DNA of 64,000 nt. Source: Gyrodactylus bullatarudis. Taxonomy: Eukaryota > Platyhelminthes > Monogenea > Gyrodactylidea > Gyrodactylidae. The stretch's first letter is position 1, and the number at the start of each line of letters is the position of its first letter. The position numbers and the translations under genes are program-made. The stretch covers positions 248,001-312,000 of the forward strand of contig SSNU01000119.1 of NCBI GenBank assembly GCA_012064415.1, in the 5' to 3' direction. Of this stretch, positions 25,407 through 38,900 are shown one piece after another. Below the pieces are notes generated by a model. The model saw only the letters and a list, made by a program, of their open reading frames with translations. It was not told the origin of the DNA and ran no database searches.

Positions 25407-26006
25407 GCTATAACAGTTAAATGGGGAAAAAAATCAGAAATTTTGATGACACAAGATGTGAATACTCCAAAATTTTACAAGAATTTACTGTCAAGTACTA
25501 TTTTTTACTCAGAACCTCTCAAATTATCTTCAAATTTTCTTCTTATTTTTCAGTTTATCGGATACTATCTTTAATTTTATTTGGTAGTATTTTTGAGGCT
25601 CTAATACATCAGAGGCTTCCAAATTATTTTGAATTACTGAATTACGATGGGGTTAATTTTGGAAAATTTTGGGGCTAAATCTGAGATAAATTTTCTAGAA
25701 TGGGGCTAGTTTTAGGATTATTCCCACTTTGGGGCTACTTTTGAGATTAACCCAACTATTTTCCTATGCTAATCCTTTTCGTCTATAGTAAATTCAAAAA
25801 GCCAAACTCGCTATCTATTTTTGAGTAGTGATAAATGGGTTTAAATCAACTTTCTAAAAATGATCTATACTTTTGTAAGCCATCGGAAGGATATATAACT
25901 TCAGATATCTCTTCTCATTGGCGAAAGCTTTGCTTTGATTCATTCAAAAATAAATGGCTATTTCAGTCGCGCAACTCATTGGCCACCCTTGTTCATGAGA
26001 CTGCAA

Positions 26007-26660
26007 TAAAATTTTTTTTTTCATCACAAAAATGAGAAAATTTGCAAAATAATTACGCTGATTCCGAATCTGAATTCCTCTTTGAAAGCCGACTTATCAT
26101 ATAAAAGTTAATAGAGGCTAAAACTTGCCTAAGATTTTGCTAAATTTTACTATAGAAAGTTAATTTTTTTCTCAAAGACCTCAGAAAATAGGTTTCCAAA
26201 AAATCGTAGGTAAATATTTGACAACATTTTCAAAAAATCATCCTTCTTCAAGTAACTATGGTGTGCATCAGTAAAAAGCTATCTTTATGAATTATACGTA
26301 ACTTAGTAGCTTAACAAATTTCCTTTCTCATGAGTGGTTTTAACCCTTAAAATCTCAGAGAATTTTTTTCATGATTCGCATTCAATCTTATGTTTGGTGA
26401 ATACGGTTTGTGAATACGCTGATGACGAATCTACAGTTGTTTTAACGCAATTTCTTTTGGTTCAGAAGTTATCGATCAAATAAATTGCATATTTGAATTC
26501 TAGAGGTAAGTTTCCTCGATAAATATTATCTTATTTTTTTTCTAAGACATCAGCAAATTGGTTTCCAAAAAATCGTTCTAATTGTTTTTCAAATATTTTC
26601 AAAAAATCGCCCTTCTTCAAGTAACTATGATGAGTATCAGTGAAAAGCCATCTTTAATAA
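26007..26660. repeat. Dispersed repeat family R, one near-complete and one partial copy in tandem
   Basis: 26007-26340 parallels 9850-10255 (TTTTTTCATCACA.AAATGAGAAAATTTGCAA, ATTACGCTGATTC, CTTCTTCAAGTAACTATGGTG). 26395-26660 repeats GAATACGCTGATG, TTGAATTCTAGAGGTAAG and CTTCTTCAAGTAACTATG. Confidence 0.75.
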
Positions 26661-26669
26661 AGAGGCTTT

Positions 26670-29600
26670 GATGTAAGATCTGCATTTAGTCCAGTAGAAG
26701 TGAAAAAGAAACATTCTAACGATAAAAGGACAACGCATCTCAGCATTTCTCACCCTCTATGAACTGTAATAAAATGTCATGCCAGTCTGATCATCTCATT
26801 TTAAAAGTTTTACATATGTAGCAGATGTAAATATCATGGCCATAAAATGGCATACACAACAGAATATTATGGCAATGGATCCTATAATGCCAACTCATCT
26901 GGAAGAGTAACGTAGGACAGTTTGTTTTCCATTTTTTTTATCGTCAGCTTCAATGTATCATTATTTATTACAAATCAAGGCGTATAAAAAATGATATCTT
27001 TAGACTCTCTGGTCATTAAACTTGTTCAAAAGTACACGAGATGACTTTTTCAGAATTAAAGTTTCTACAAATGGGAATTGATACCATCATATTCATGTGT
27101 TGCTGGAAATATTTCTTTCTCATGTGTGTGTATTTCGTACACACTTTTTGAACGTTGAATAGAAATTATAGTCAGTAAATACTCATAGTAAATTCATTGA
27201 ATTCATCTTCAATCTAGATTTTCTATATCAGAACAAACTCGAAAATGTATGTTTTTAAAAATGTTCAGTTTTCGATTATTTTGAAAATGAGATTAAGGTT
27301 GGGACAAGTTGAGAAAATTAGGCTTACTCTAATGTATATATAATATATATAGCAACTTGCATTTGGGTTGATTTTTATTAATAAATTCATTTTATCAATA
27401 TAGTTGATCAGGTCACATAACTCTGTGTAAAAAAGAGAGATCCTTATCAAATACCCAGTATCTCTATGGTTTGACAGAGTTTCAAGAAACATAAACTAGG
27501 AAAATCTGTTCCAACCCTTTGATCTTGTTCCCTGAGAGACTACCAAACTGATCTAGATCTAATGTTTTATTCTGCTGGTCTAATCATTGCAAATTAGATT
27601 GCAAACTTTTACTACAGTACAGAATATTATAAATAACAAGTAGGCAAAGTTATCTCTGATGATAGAGGGATGATGAAAACACCCAATCGTTGGCTCCCCT
27701 TTCATAATTACACATTGAATTACAGAGAAAAAGAAGAAGAAAAAGAAGAGGGAAGATCACAAAACTGTGTATATGGAAGGCAGAAAGAAGAAAAAAATAA
27801 TTATTTCTTTTTATTTTGTGAAAGAAACCAAGATCTTCTCTATGTAGTTATTTTTCTCTCCCCTTACTTTCTTATTCAATCATGTAATTTGATAAGCGAA
27901 ACGAGGATTCCCTTATATGTGATCCTGTGGTACTAAGCTACAGATTAAGCATAGAGTTCGGCATTCTTTCCCTGTAATGTTAGATTTTATCAATTGAAAG
28001 ACGCATGTAACCAACCAAAATTATTCCTTACAAGTGTACAAGTGTGAATTCAAGCTTTACATTCACACAAATGACCCTCATTGAGTAGTTTCTCGATAGT
28101 AAAATTCCATAAAAATGTAACTACGTACCATTTCCAGATTGTTTTGGTATGAAGTTTGCAATTGAAATTCCTAAAAGCTGATTGAGATACGTCAGATTTC
28201 CAACAATTCCATCATTTTCTGGGGATTTCGAATTAGGAAAATTTCATTGTTTATTGAGAAGATTGGAGCGTTTTTCATCACGATATGGCCTCTGAATCTT
28301 TTACTCACTCTTGAAAACGAAATTTCCATTTTTCTATTTTGAAAGTATGAAAACGGTACAGGTGGTTACACCTTATAGTGCTTTTCATTATTTTCGCACA
28401 CGTTGAAAATGCCAAATTATTGACGAGTAGAGCCATGTTTAATTTATTTATAGTTTTAATAGTTTTAATTGAACTTGATTAAGTGTTATTTCTCGATAAT
28501 TCGCCATTCATTTTACGCTAAAATGGTTTCCCTAATTTTTCTACACATTCGTCTCATCGTTCTGTGAGTTTATCTATTCCTCTTGTATTCATCTTAACAA
28601 AATTTGAACATTCTATGCTGATGTTCGCCAACAAAATCTATCTATAGGCTAGAAATTATAATTTTGAAAAATTACATCACTCTTTAAAATTAATCAATTG
28701 TAATTCAAAAATCATTAATTTAAATTTGGTAACCGGATTCCGTTATTTTTTTATGAAAAAAAATTAATCTAATCAATTTTAATTCCATAAAACTCTACTC
28801 TTTAATTAGGCTAAAATGAATTCACGTGATTAAGAAGCAAGATGTATTCTTTATGGAAATTTTCCCAGAAAAATAAACTTTTGAATAATTTTTTCGCATC
28901 ATACCTGATTTATAAGGTAATACCCGATTTGAGATTGTAATCTTTCAACTTGTCATTTCTCAACGAATTGAAGTCATCAAGAAAACTACGAAAGAATAAT
29001 AACGAATAATGAGGAAGTCCTAAATGATTCTATGGCTGTCAATGATCAGACAGGAGATTTGTTTTGGGATCACGATAAGAAAGGAAAGTGAAATTCATTA
29101 AAAGTCCAGTTTTGATCAGTTTTACTGCTTGTAAATTAATAATGGAATTCCCAAAACCCATTTCGTTTCATTGCTGAGGATTTCAATTTATCAATCTATT
29201 CGATAAGTCTACTGAGTCATCTCCAGGAATTCTGTTTCAACATCAACTTTATCTGAAGGCACTGTTATCATGAGCTGTAATATAGAAAAGTTTGCTATAG
29301 ACTTTTGATTCTATGCACGGAGAGATATATACGGTGTTATTGAAAAAAAAGAAACAAAAGTATGCGTGACCATACATATATATATTACAATTTGGAAAGA
29401 TGAAAAAGTGAATTTATCCATCATTTGTACTTGTTATTATTAGTTTGGTGAAGAGGTACCAGAATGAGTGGATGTACATTGTATCTGCGTACATTGGCGA
29501 TGTTGGAGCAGGGAAAGTAATCAATATCAGGTTAGCTTAACGTGTAAGAATATCTGCATGAAATAGAATTTCTTGACATCTTCTGAATTATCGAAACTAC

Positions 29601-30450
29601 GCACGGTCATGAAAATTTTAGGGCACAATCTTACCAACTAAAGAAAAAATTGACACCATAATTTCAGTTTTGAGTTGATAATCTATTATCGAGAATGTTC
29701 TTAAAAAGTTTATTATTATATTCACAGCTAAACAAGCCATGTTTGAAACATCCCAAGGTCCCATCCGAGAAAACTGCAAGCCTTTCATGCTGTAGTTTTC
29801 CCGCTAATTTATCGAAATTACTCTTACTTTTCGAATAGGATATCACTAAAGACTCTAAAGTACAGAATAGCCGGTTAGATATGAAAAATCTGCTCTTTTA
29901 AAGACCAGAATTAAACAGCATCAAATTGGTTTTTCATGTAAATGCAAGAAGTATTTTTAGTCAATCATTCAATGGAATGGATAAATATTTCTTGTGAGGG
30001 GAGGGGGGATTAAATGCGAGTTTAATTTTATGCCTGACCAAATTCAAGAAAGAAGCAGGATAGATTTTTTCTATGCCGATGAAAATGTTCACAGATTTTC
30101 CTGTCCCCTAAGATATTCGTGCATACTTTTTCACGTTCCATGAGACATAAACACTTTTGAGAATACCACTCCAACACTACCATAACAAAAGAGTCCTGAA
30201 TAATAATAATAATAATATAGTTTATTAAATGCATTACATTCTTGGGAATTTTACATTCTAATCGAAAAAGACAAAAGATTAGTGTTCCCCTTTCATCTTG
30301 TAATGAATTTCCTGTAAAAAGAAGAAAATTTTCATACGAACAGAAGAGAGTCCTTCATTGTTAGCACAGGGTATGTATCAAAACATATCAGAATAGAGTA
30401 ATTATGCTGATTCCGTATTCTGAAATTCATGTTTTATTGATAATCAAAGA
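26670..30450. other. Gene-poor AT-rich DNA, no supported gene
   Basis: Short ORFs only (the longest about 90 codons), none with a recognisable domain or a convincing splice context. A GCTGATTCCG scrap of family R lies near 30410. Confidence 0.45.
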
Positions 30451-30479
30451 TATAACCCATGTTCAAATTGCTTGAATGT

Positions 30480-30640
30480 TGGGCAATATATAAATTCAAT
30501 ATATTGGCCGTGGGCGTCACATCAAAAAGTATAGCTTTGAACTTTTTCCACGTCAAGATTTCGATATCAAAGGACCTAGCATTAGCTTTGAGTAATATTT
30601 TTTCTCAAATTGAACGATGTCTTGAAGAATCAATCTATGT
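30480..30640. repeat. Dispersed repeat P, copy 1
   Basis: TTCAATATATTGGCCGTGGG and the adjoining CGTCACATCAAAAAG, then TTTTCCACGTCAAGATTT, recur at 32745-32880. Both copies have interrupted reading frames. Confidence 0.7.
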
Positions 30641-32734
30641 TTTAATTAATTTCCTTCAGGATCAGTTCCAAGTGTTGTCGACTTGATATTTTTGTATTAA
30701 ATTTTGAATGTTTTTTTAAGATCTGGACCAATCGAAAGGTTCAGATAGATATAATTGAAGCTGTTCGGTAAATCAGTCAGGCCTAGAACATCTGAATCAA
30801 ATTATATAGACTAAACGAGGTTGTTAATGGTACAGATATAAATAGTGGAACTCGTCGGTTAGGAAATCAGAGCTATATTGAAACTTGAGTTTTCATCATT
30901 TTTCTGACAAGAAGATGGGTTAACTTTCCAATTGAATACATGCCTAAAGGTTCTGTTTATGATAACTGAATTTACAATTACCACTGAATAGTAGCTAGTT
31001 AAGTATGGTTCTATGCAATTAGTTTTTCCCATATTTCGTTCGTTCCCTCCACATCTGTTAACAATGTGTAATGTACACACATGGCCAGAAATCATTTCAT
31101 AATCCGATCTTTGTTTTTACAAGTTTTTTTCTGCTTCTTCAATTCTTTTGTATTTTTATTTCTCAATGCGTATAAGTAAGAAAGAAACTATGTGTGTGTA
31201 GAACGATTCCCCGATGAGAAAAAAAAACAATTAAAAATATCTCTGACTCATATGAAAATAAATAGAAGATAATTTCAGTTTATGACTTTGGCAAAAATTA
31301 ATTTCTTTCCAATGAGTTACATAAAATATCAAGTCTCGAACATTTACGAACGAATATTCAGTGACGTAGAACTTTTAAATTTACGTTTCCTAACTTGAGT
31401 CAAAATCTGATTTGTAGCCTTCCCCTTTTTTGAGACCTGTTATTATACCTCTGACTGTGAGATAAATGTATGAAATGATTTAGCATCTGGCTTATCATCC
31501 TTGTACACTTTGCAATGAATCTCTACTTAGTGTGTATATTTGGGACTGATTCTGCTGAAGGAGCTTGGGATGACGTGCCAACTACAGAAAACCGAGATAC
31601 AGATACCTCTAGAATTCTAATATGCAATCGCCTGAACTCTATCTGCTAATCGTAATCAGCGTAATCAGGGTTAATTTTGCAATCCCAAAAACAAAAAAAA
31701 TACCCTTCTATGCTTCTTTGGCCGATCAGAGCTCACGAGAAATAAAAGAAATTCAATTTCTAACAAGTCGGATAAAATAAACCAGTTCTACAACTTTACT
31801 GGAAGAGATAATCTGAAATTTGTTGTGATCATGTTAGAGAGTATTCAAGAATCAAAGTTGATTGTCGTTGCAAAAGTAATTACTTGACGTAATTTAAACA
31901 ATAGTCATATTGCGTACCATTAATTCCGTACGCATTTCTGGATAAACAGTTTGTGTAATACTGTAATTTGGAGTTTTACTTTTATTAAAAGAATGGTCAA
32001 GATCCCCACATAATAATATAATATAAAATACACTTTTGAATAATTAATTACTACTCGAGAGTATTATTGTTATAGCTAATAATAATAATTACGTCATACA
32101 ATAATAATACGATACCCAGATTATTATTACATTGTGTATTATCGTGTCTATCGTATATAGATGAAAGGAGAGAAATGCGTAGCTTGCCCCATTGCTTGAG
32201 GAATTCTGTTTCAATGGGGATTGTTAACATTTCTCTGGGTATCTGTATTAAATAAAAAATTTGATTTTTCCCAACGACACCACCACGTTTTCAGTGTATT
32301 CAAAAGTAATAACACCAGTAGTTCCAATCCAACCATACCCACATACAATGGAAGAAGAAATTCCAATTTATTCTCCCCTTTCTTCTCAAGAAAAAAGGGA
32401 ATGTATCCGATGAAAAATTAATGAGAAGTTTACTTTTTATTTTTTAAAAACGAGAGGAATATTTCACTTTTTCTTGGGGTTAAACTGGGTGGAGAGAGAG
32501 ATGAGTTCTTTTTTTTCAATTTTTCTTTGAACACTTAAGGTGGATGTTGTGAGAACTAATCTGGATTATATAATGGCAAGTATAGGTGCGTATTTGTTAT
32601 GTGATATCGGCCGTGAATATTAAACAAAACCTACCCGGAGGAAGAGTTTTTTGTTAATTAAATTGTAAATAATAAAACAAACTGACTAAATTACAACTTG
32701 AGTATAAAACCTGTGTGAATTTTCAATTATTAAT

Positions 32735-33085
32735 CTTATGCAATATTCAATATATTGGCTGTGGGCGTCACATCAAAAAGCATAGTTCTGAACGTTTTCC
32801 ACGTCAAGATTTTGATATTAAAGAAACTAGCAAACTTTTTTCTCAAACTTCCCATGAACGACGTCTTGTAAAGGCAAACTTTATTTCTTTATTTTAATTT
32901 GATCAGTATCAGTCCATCAAATGACAGCTTACTTAGAAAAAAACATCTCTGCAATGAGTATTAATTTGGTGGCATATTTTTTCAGGTCTAGGCCTATCTG
33001 AATACCAAGTTTATTAGATAAAATTAAAGAGAGTTTTGATTTCAAGCGTCTCATCCACTGAAGAAGGTACTCGATTTCTAGCCAA
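32735..33085. repeat. Dispersed repeat P, copy 2, with a 3' segment shared with 59995-60110
   Basis: The left part matches 30480-30640. The right part (TTAGATAAAATTAAAGAGAG ... GGCGTCTCA-like ... CACTGAAGAAGG at 32998-33068) matches, inverted, 59995-60095. This suggests a longer retroelement-like unit whose 3' end is kept more often; no intact ORF. Confidence 0.55.
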
Positions 33086-33502
33086 GGTGGTTTTCTGATC
33101 AAGCTTGGAGAAACGATTCTAATGATATGTAGAACGTACGATTTTACTGATTACACAGGTGGTGGGAGGTCTGGATATTTTATTCAAACAAAATTTTTCT
33201 GGTCCAGAATTTTACGCTGATCACGAATCTGACCTTAAAATAATTATTATAATGCTAGAGCGCCCAGGAGCTGGCCAAAACAAAAAATTTGCACAAAAAA
33301 AACTATCACAAACATAATTTCATTTTTTTCCGGCAATGAAACAGAAGTCACACTGTTGAATAGAAGAAAAATGAGGAATCTAACGATTACCAAATTATAG
33401 ATGTACAAAAGGTTCATGTCCCTAATTAAGGCGAGGAAAAAAATTTTGCAAAAAAAATGAAAAAATAAGGGTATTTTTTGCCTCAAAATCTAAATAATTA
33501 CT

Positions 33503-33510
33503 ATCATCAC
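33503..33510. repeat. Left 8-bp target-site duplication ATCATCAC
   Basis: Identical to 35448-35455; brackets the hAT element. Confidence 0.9.
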
Positions 33511-35447
33511 CAGGACACCAAAAAATATGCTAAATGTTTAAGAATATATTCTCAATTTTATTCGTTTCTATATGCTAAAAATATTCTAAAATTATTCTGA
33601 AGTAAAATGAAAAAAACAATTACTCAAAAGTAGTTTATTAAAATAAATATTTAAATTTTGTTATGTTATCTTTTTTAAAAATACGGTTTTCTGTTAAAAC
33701 ATATTTAAGCTGAGAAAAACTTCTTTCAACATCAGCACTTGTACATTGGCAATCCATCAACAAGGCATGGGTATTTGGATTTACATTTTCATTATTGGCT
33801 TTAATTATACCAGATGCGTCATTTTTTTCCATTCTAGCTTTCAAGTAATCTCCGACACATGCAGGATCAGCTCCGAAACTTAACTCAGAAATCTTTTGGT
33901 AATATACTGATATTCTGGAATTGCTGTTTTGAATTTCCTTTAAAATCGGCATTAAACTTCTGTAGCAACAAAATATTTGAGTTAGTTCATTAGAAACACC
34001 TCTTTTATTGATAGCTTTTTTGGCCTTCTTCAAAAGTGTTCCTTCTCCTTCAAATTCATTAACTATTTTCTTGACTTGAATGAATTTTTCTGCATAGTAC
34101 ATGGCACCTTCCAACCAAGTTCCCCATCTAGTTACAACAGGCGAAGGAGGTCATCCGATCGATAAAAACTTATTTCTCCTTGTTCTATTTTTTAAGCATA
34201 GAAATTTTATTGAACTAATAATTTTATCAACATTTGGGTAGTAATTCCTGATTCGCATACAACAATTGTGTAATAAATGGGCAAAACAGGTAACATGATA
34301 CATACTGGGATAAATTTCCTTAAGAGTCTTAACAGCTTTTCTCATATAAGAGGCCGCGTCTGAAATGAATAAATTGAACTTGGAGTAATCCACGTTTAAC
34401 GAATTTAGAGTTTTGTTCACCATTCTTGTAATCAACGATGAATCCAGTTCAGCTTCAACGAATTCACAATCATATAAATATGAAATTTCTGGATTTTTTA
34501 AAGTTCCAACCAAAGTATTTAAAATCCTTTTTCCACTGAACTCTGCTTCATCCATAGTAATAAAAATATTTTGGTCTGAAACAATTTCTTTGATGCGATT
34601 TATATTTTCGTGATAAATTTTATCAAGGTAGCTTCTACAAGTCTCACTAGAACCTATTTTGATAGGAAGTTGTTTTAAGAAATTTTTCATAGCAGGCATT
34701 CTCATTTTATGTAGCGGAATATTTGAGCCAATGAAGGCTTTTGCAAACTCTTCGTCCCAATTAATTTTAGCTGTCGGTAATTCCTGCTGAATCAACTTGC
34801 TCGCCTTATTAGCTCTGTGCTTGTCGGTTTTAAGATGCTGTAATATTGAAAGATTTCTTACAAAACAGAATTTTCTTGCAGCATTTACATTCCAGTTGCA
34901 TTTTTTCAGTCATTCTCAATTCATCTGGGAACAAGGAGCAATATTTTGACTCAAACATTTTACAATAGAATTTTTCAAAATTTAATAATTACCTATCGAC
35001 ATTATATATTATACGGGAAGAATCTTTTGACCAATCTATACATTGACCATGAAATTAACCAATGAAATACAAGGAATATTAGAACTTTTTTTAAAATTAT
35101 TTATCGAAAAATTGAAAAGCCTTATCATTTGTTACTAAGATTATCCAAAAATTAGATAATTAGGGATTGATTGGGAAATTTTTCCAGCTTGGTAACAGGT
35201 ATCACATGAATAAAAGGTTTAAAAAATTGTACAAAAAAGGATTGTTTATCAAAATCAAAATATTTTTGAATATTCTCTTTTTATTCCTTTTAGCATAAAT
35301 ATTCTTTTTTCATAAAAATATGCTAAAATATTCATTTTTATCTCCGGACCCTGGGGTCTCAGAGCAATTTCGAACAACTTCATTTGTTCTACGTGAGCTA
35401 AGCTATCTATAGAAAAAATATGCTAAATATTCTTTTTTGGTGCCCTG
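33511..35447. mobile_element. hAT-superfamily DNA transposon, 1,937 bp, complete ends
   Basis: Ends are CAGGACACCAAAAAA at 33511 and the inverted TTTTTTGGTGCCCTG ending at 35447, one mismatch in 15, with perfect 8-bp ATCATCAC duplications outside. Copies of ATATGCTAAAATATTC lie just inside both ends, as expected for sub-terminal transposase-binding repeats. It carries one minus-strand transposase pseudogene. The intact duplication suggests fairly recent insertion, while the coding lesions show it cannot move by itself. Confidence 0.93.
33638..34958 (-). pseudogene. hAT transposase with BED-type zinc finger (CGGBP1-like group), broken
   Basis: From the Met at 34958 the frame reads a BED-type finger (CKCCKK...QHLKTDKH: C-X2-C...H-X4-H). 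A two-base loss near 34841 shifts the frame just before QHLKTDKH. The main catalytic part runs 34840-34154 (FISDAASYMRKAV, HVTCFAHLLHNCC), stops at one TGA (34153-34151) in an otherwise continuous frame, and resumes with PVVTRWGTWLEGAMYYAE to the C-terminal dimerisation region containing SADVERSFSQLKYVL and the stop at 33638. The TGA could be a CGA decay. Both lesions are read directly; the family assignment rests on motif recall. Confidence 0.88.
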
Positions 35448-35455
35448 ATCATCAC
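35448..35455. repeat. Right 8-bp target-site duplication ATCATCAC
   Basis: Matches 33503-33510 exactly. It lies about 290 bp downstream of the protocadherin stop codon. Confidence 0.9.
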
Positions 35456-35748
35456 AGACAAGCATTTTGATACTTGATCTTATTTAGAATTCATAGAATT
35501 ATCATTTGAGTAGGTTTTTAAAATAGGTTGAAAATTTTTTTACGTCTCTAATGCTTCTAAGGGAATTTAAAAACCCAAGGTTGCTTAAATTTCAGATTCT
35601 ATCATGAATCAAAAATGTTTTTTCCTATTAATCTTTGTGGTGTTGAACACTAAAATTATCTTTTTTTAAATAAACTTTATATTAATACATTTCTTTACAA
35701 TAATAATGATTCGTAGGGTTTCTTGGAAATATACAGAATGTCCAATGG

Positions 35749-35963
35749 TTAAACAAAGCTGCCGGTGTGCTGATGTGTCTTTGTAATGAGATCATTGGTC
35801 TCTAAGCTGTTCAAATTGTTCAAGTGGGCATCTTTCATGAGGGAATTCTTCATTTCAACATCGTCTGAGGTATCTGACTGATTTGTCAACAGATTCAGGG
35901 GTGTATAGTCATCGCCTCGGCTCACAATGTCTCTCCTTGATGATCGAAATATTTGTGATTCAT
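35749..35963 (-). CDS. Protocadherin terminal coding exon with PDZ-binding C-terminus
   Basis: After TTTCCATAG the frame runs ESQIFRSSRRDIVSRGDDY...TKTHQHTGSFV then TAA. Phase 1 entry matches both possible upstream exons. S at -2 and V at 0 fit class I PDZ ligands. Confidence 0.75.
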
Positions 35964-38900
35964 CTATGGAAAAGTTTAAGATGGTTTATTTTCACTTCCT
36001 GGAGAATGGAGAACAAAAAGACCAAACTTTACCTATACCATAATAAATACAGAAAGAACATTAGTCATGAGTAGAAGTTCTATTGCAATTGTTAAGAGCA
36101 TATTACATTAAAGGCAGGATAAACATCATCTTTTCTCCTGGTAGATTTTTAGTCCTATCCAAAATGTGGGCTTTTCAATTTTTGTTGAAATGGAAATTGT
36201 ACAATGTGCATCTCAAACGTGTCCGTTACACCCCCTCCTTCCTTACACATATTATGCAATAGCAGTCATTGTGTATGTATTATGATGATCTATGCAAATA
36301 CCAACACTATCCCCACCCCTAACCCTCTAAGCAATGCATCGTTTTTGCTTATCTGATCTTCCCTATTTTACAGAGAGGCCCTTATTTTTTTCCCTCTAGA
36401 AAAATATGATACTATAGTAATGAGTACACATGGATTCATCCTTTTCGTTCCATTTTAACCATGTTTTTATCCATCATTACAAAATGTGGGTACAATATAA
36501 TATATATTTATGGATTACCTTACACGATTTCTATCTATAGGAAAGTAATAAAGGGTGCTTTAGGCAAGTGTATTATGAAATCTACCATTCCCATTGAATG
36601 GGCACGTACTTTTTAAGCGAATAGTATTACCAAATAATCGATAATATGGTCTCTCTGATAATCATTCATCAGAGAATCTATCAAATATTAGGTCTTGAGT
36701 AAAAATCCTCCTTAGATTCTTATCTGATTTTTAATACTTGGTACAATTAAACCAGTAAAAGATGAACTTTGATTTACTGCAAAATTTCTTCATTTACTCT
36801 TGCTATAAACAACGTTTATCCTGGTTAAGAAGATTTAACTTTTGATCTTGTATGAGTCGAATATCGATTGTCTGAGATGGGGTTTTTCGTAGCCCAAGGA
36901 CAAGGTTGAGACTTGTTGAGATCTAAATGATCTCCAACTGCTGGATTGTTTTTAGGAGAAAAAGTTCAAACATTTTACCCCTCAAGGATCATGCATTAAA
37001 ACTGTCTAGAGTTTGACTGACAATCCTTCCTTGGGAATGTTTTTTGCCCAATTCCCCAAGTGTATATCAATATGAATGCAAGAGGTAAAGACGAAAGAAA
37101 AACTAGAAACAAAACAATCAACTTAAGAGGATGAATTGGATAGAGGCAATGGGAGACATAAAAACTAAAGATAGTCCCAATGAATTTTTAGCATGTGTCC
37201 ATCTTGGAGTGCCTAACTCACCCCCTTCCTTTTTATTTCCATGTGGAAATGTGTAAACTGAGAAAGCAAAAGTTTACAGTGGACTAAGGAAGACGGGTGG
37301 TGAGGTTATGACTGACTAGAGAGAAAGATGCGATCAGTCAGGGAGATAAGTTTAATTTTAATTAAAATTATTATCCCTGTATATTTTTTATATCTTTTTT
37401 TCTAAACAGTGAATGCACTCTCGAATAGAAAGGTGATAACTCAATCTTCAAATGATTTCTACTCCAGTTTTACACTATAGAAGGAAGTGTCCTCATATGA
37501 CTCTGTCGTAAACTATCTGAAGGGATCTTTATGAGGATCTTGATTCAGTGATTCTTGCATAAATCTTGAGAACCTTTCACACGATTCACGGTAACATTTA
37601 TATTAAAATTTTTGGAATGAGCAAATTCCTTTTATTGGTTCAAATGGTTTTTAGGGATATTTTGAATCATAGGGGGGGGGGCTAAAAAAAGTTTAATTGT
37701 CTCTAATGTCCTAGTTGGTTTTTCAAAAAAATTGTAAGCACTTGTGTAGGGTGTTGCTAAAAATAAGAAAGGAGTTTCTCCTGAAAATTATACTGAAGAC
37801 CTTGCTAGTTTTAAAAAGTATTTCCTGAGAATCTTCTCGCAGGTTCTATGACAAGAGCTTCATTTATATGAAAAATCTTCTGGATTAAGATAAACAATAT
37901 TGTGAAATTTATCAAATTAAAAACGGTTTTTATGTTTTTTAATTTAAAAAGTTTGCAAAATTTATTTTTCCAATAGCTCAAAACGAAATTTCTCTTATTT
38001 TTCATGAATATTACAAAAAACGTGTTAAATGTGAAAATTTTCACATTTTGTTTATCTTATTCCAGAAGCATGGAAAGGTATTTTGAAGCGAGATTTGGTG
38101 GGATTATATTGAAATACTTGAAGATTAAATTTATCATATCGATGGGTGATTTAAGTAATTTTGCAAAATTTTGTCCATGTCTAAAACATACTGTAAAAAT
38201 TTTATAGAGTATACAGGAAAGTATTGTTATTTTGCTAGGCTGTGTAATAAAATACCTATTGATAATTTGAAATTGTTGTGGACAATGGTTAGAGAACTTG
38301 TTACTGTCAAACTCACCAAAAGTATTTCGATATTGTATCGTTTGTTGGCTAGGCGGGTTCACATCACCACCTGGATCCTCTTGAATGAGACGTCTACTGT
38401 TCTTATCCTTGATTGTTAATGACTGTTTGTCACCCAACAGGTAGACATTAAAATCACGATTTTGTATATCATCTAAGGATTGAAAAGTTATTTAGAAACT
38501 TTTATTCAGTCAAACATCATTATATGGTTCCAGTGTTGTGGAAAACCTTTTCGCTAACTTCAAATGTTTACGTAAATTCCTAATTTTATTTCGATTCGGA
38601 TATCTTTTTAAGTAATTCCAGAACTCTTTTATTTTTTTCAAGACTGTATTATCTAATTCTAATTCAATTGACCTACGTATTTAAATACAGGGCTCATCAG
38701 GCTCAAATATATCCGGATTCCGAGATAAACATGTCTAGTAGAGTTGGCAATGTGACCACATCTAATTTTTTCTACTAACTATAACAAACAGAGTTCAAAT
38801 CCCCCTGATTCGATTCCGGTTAGCTCAAATTCATTATTTTTTGTTACATTTTAGTATGGACAGGGTTTAGATTGGGTTATCCTAAACTAACAAAAGTTAC

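Noticed and set aside
28305..28345. Minus-strand ATG GAA ATT TCG TTT TCA AGA followed by GTGAGT
   Set aside because: Could be a first coding exon, but nothing supports a downstream partner.
37201..37330. Possible extra protocadherin tail exon ending at GTGAGT
   Set aside because: All three frames between the TTTCTCTCTAG acceptor and the donor contain stops.
38171..38419. 82-codon plus-strand ORF
   Set aside because: Antisense to the protocadherin tail exon at 38317-38472, which has proper splice sites and in-phase joins.
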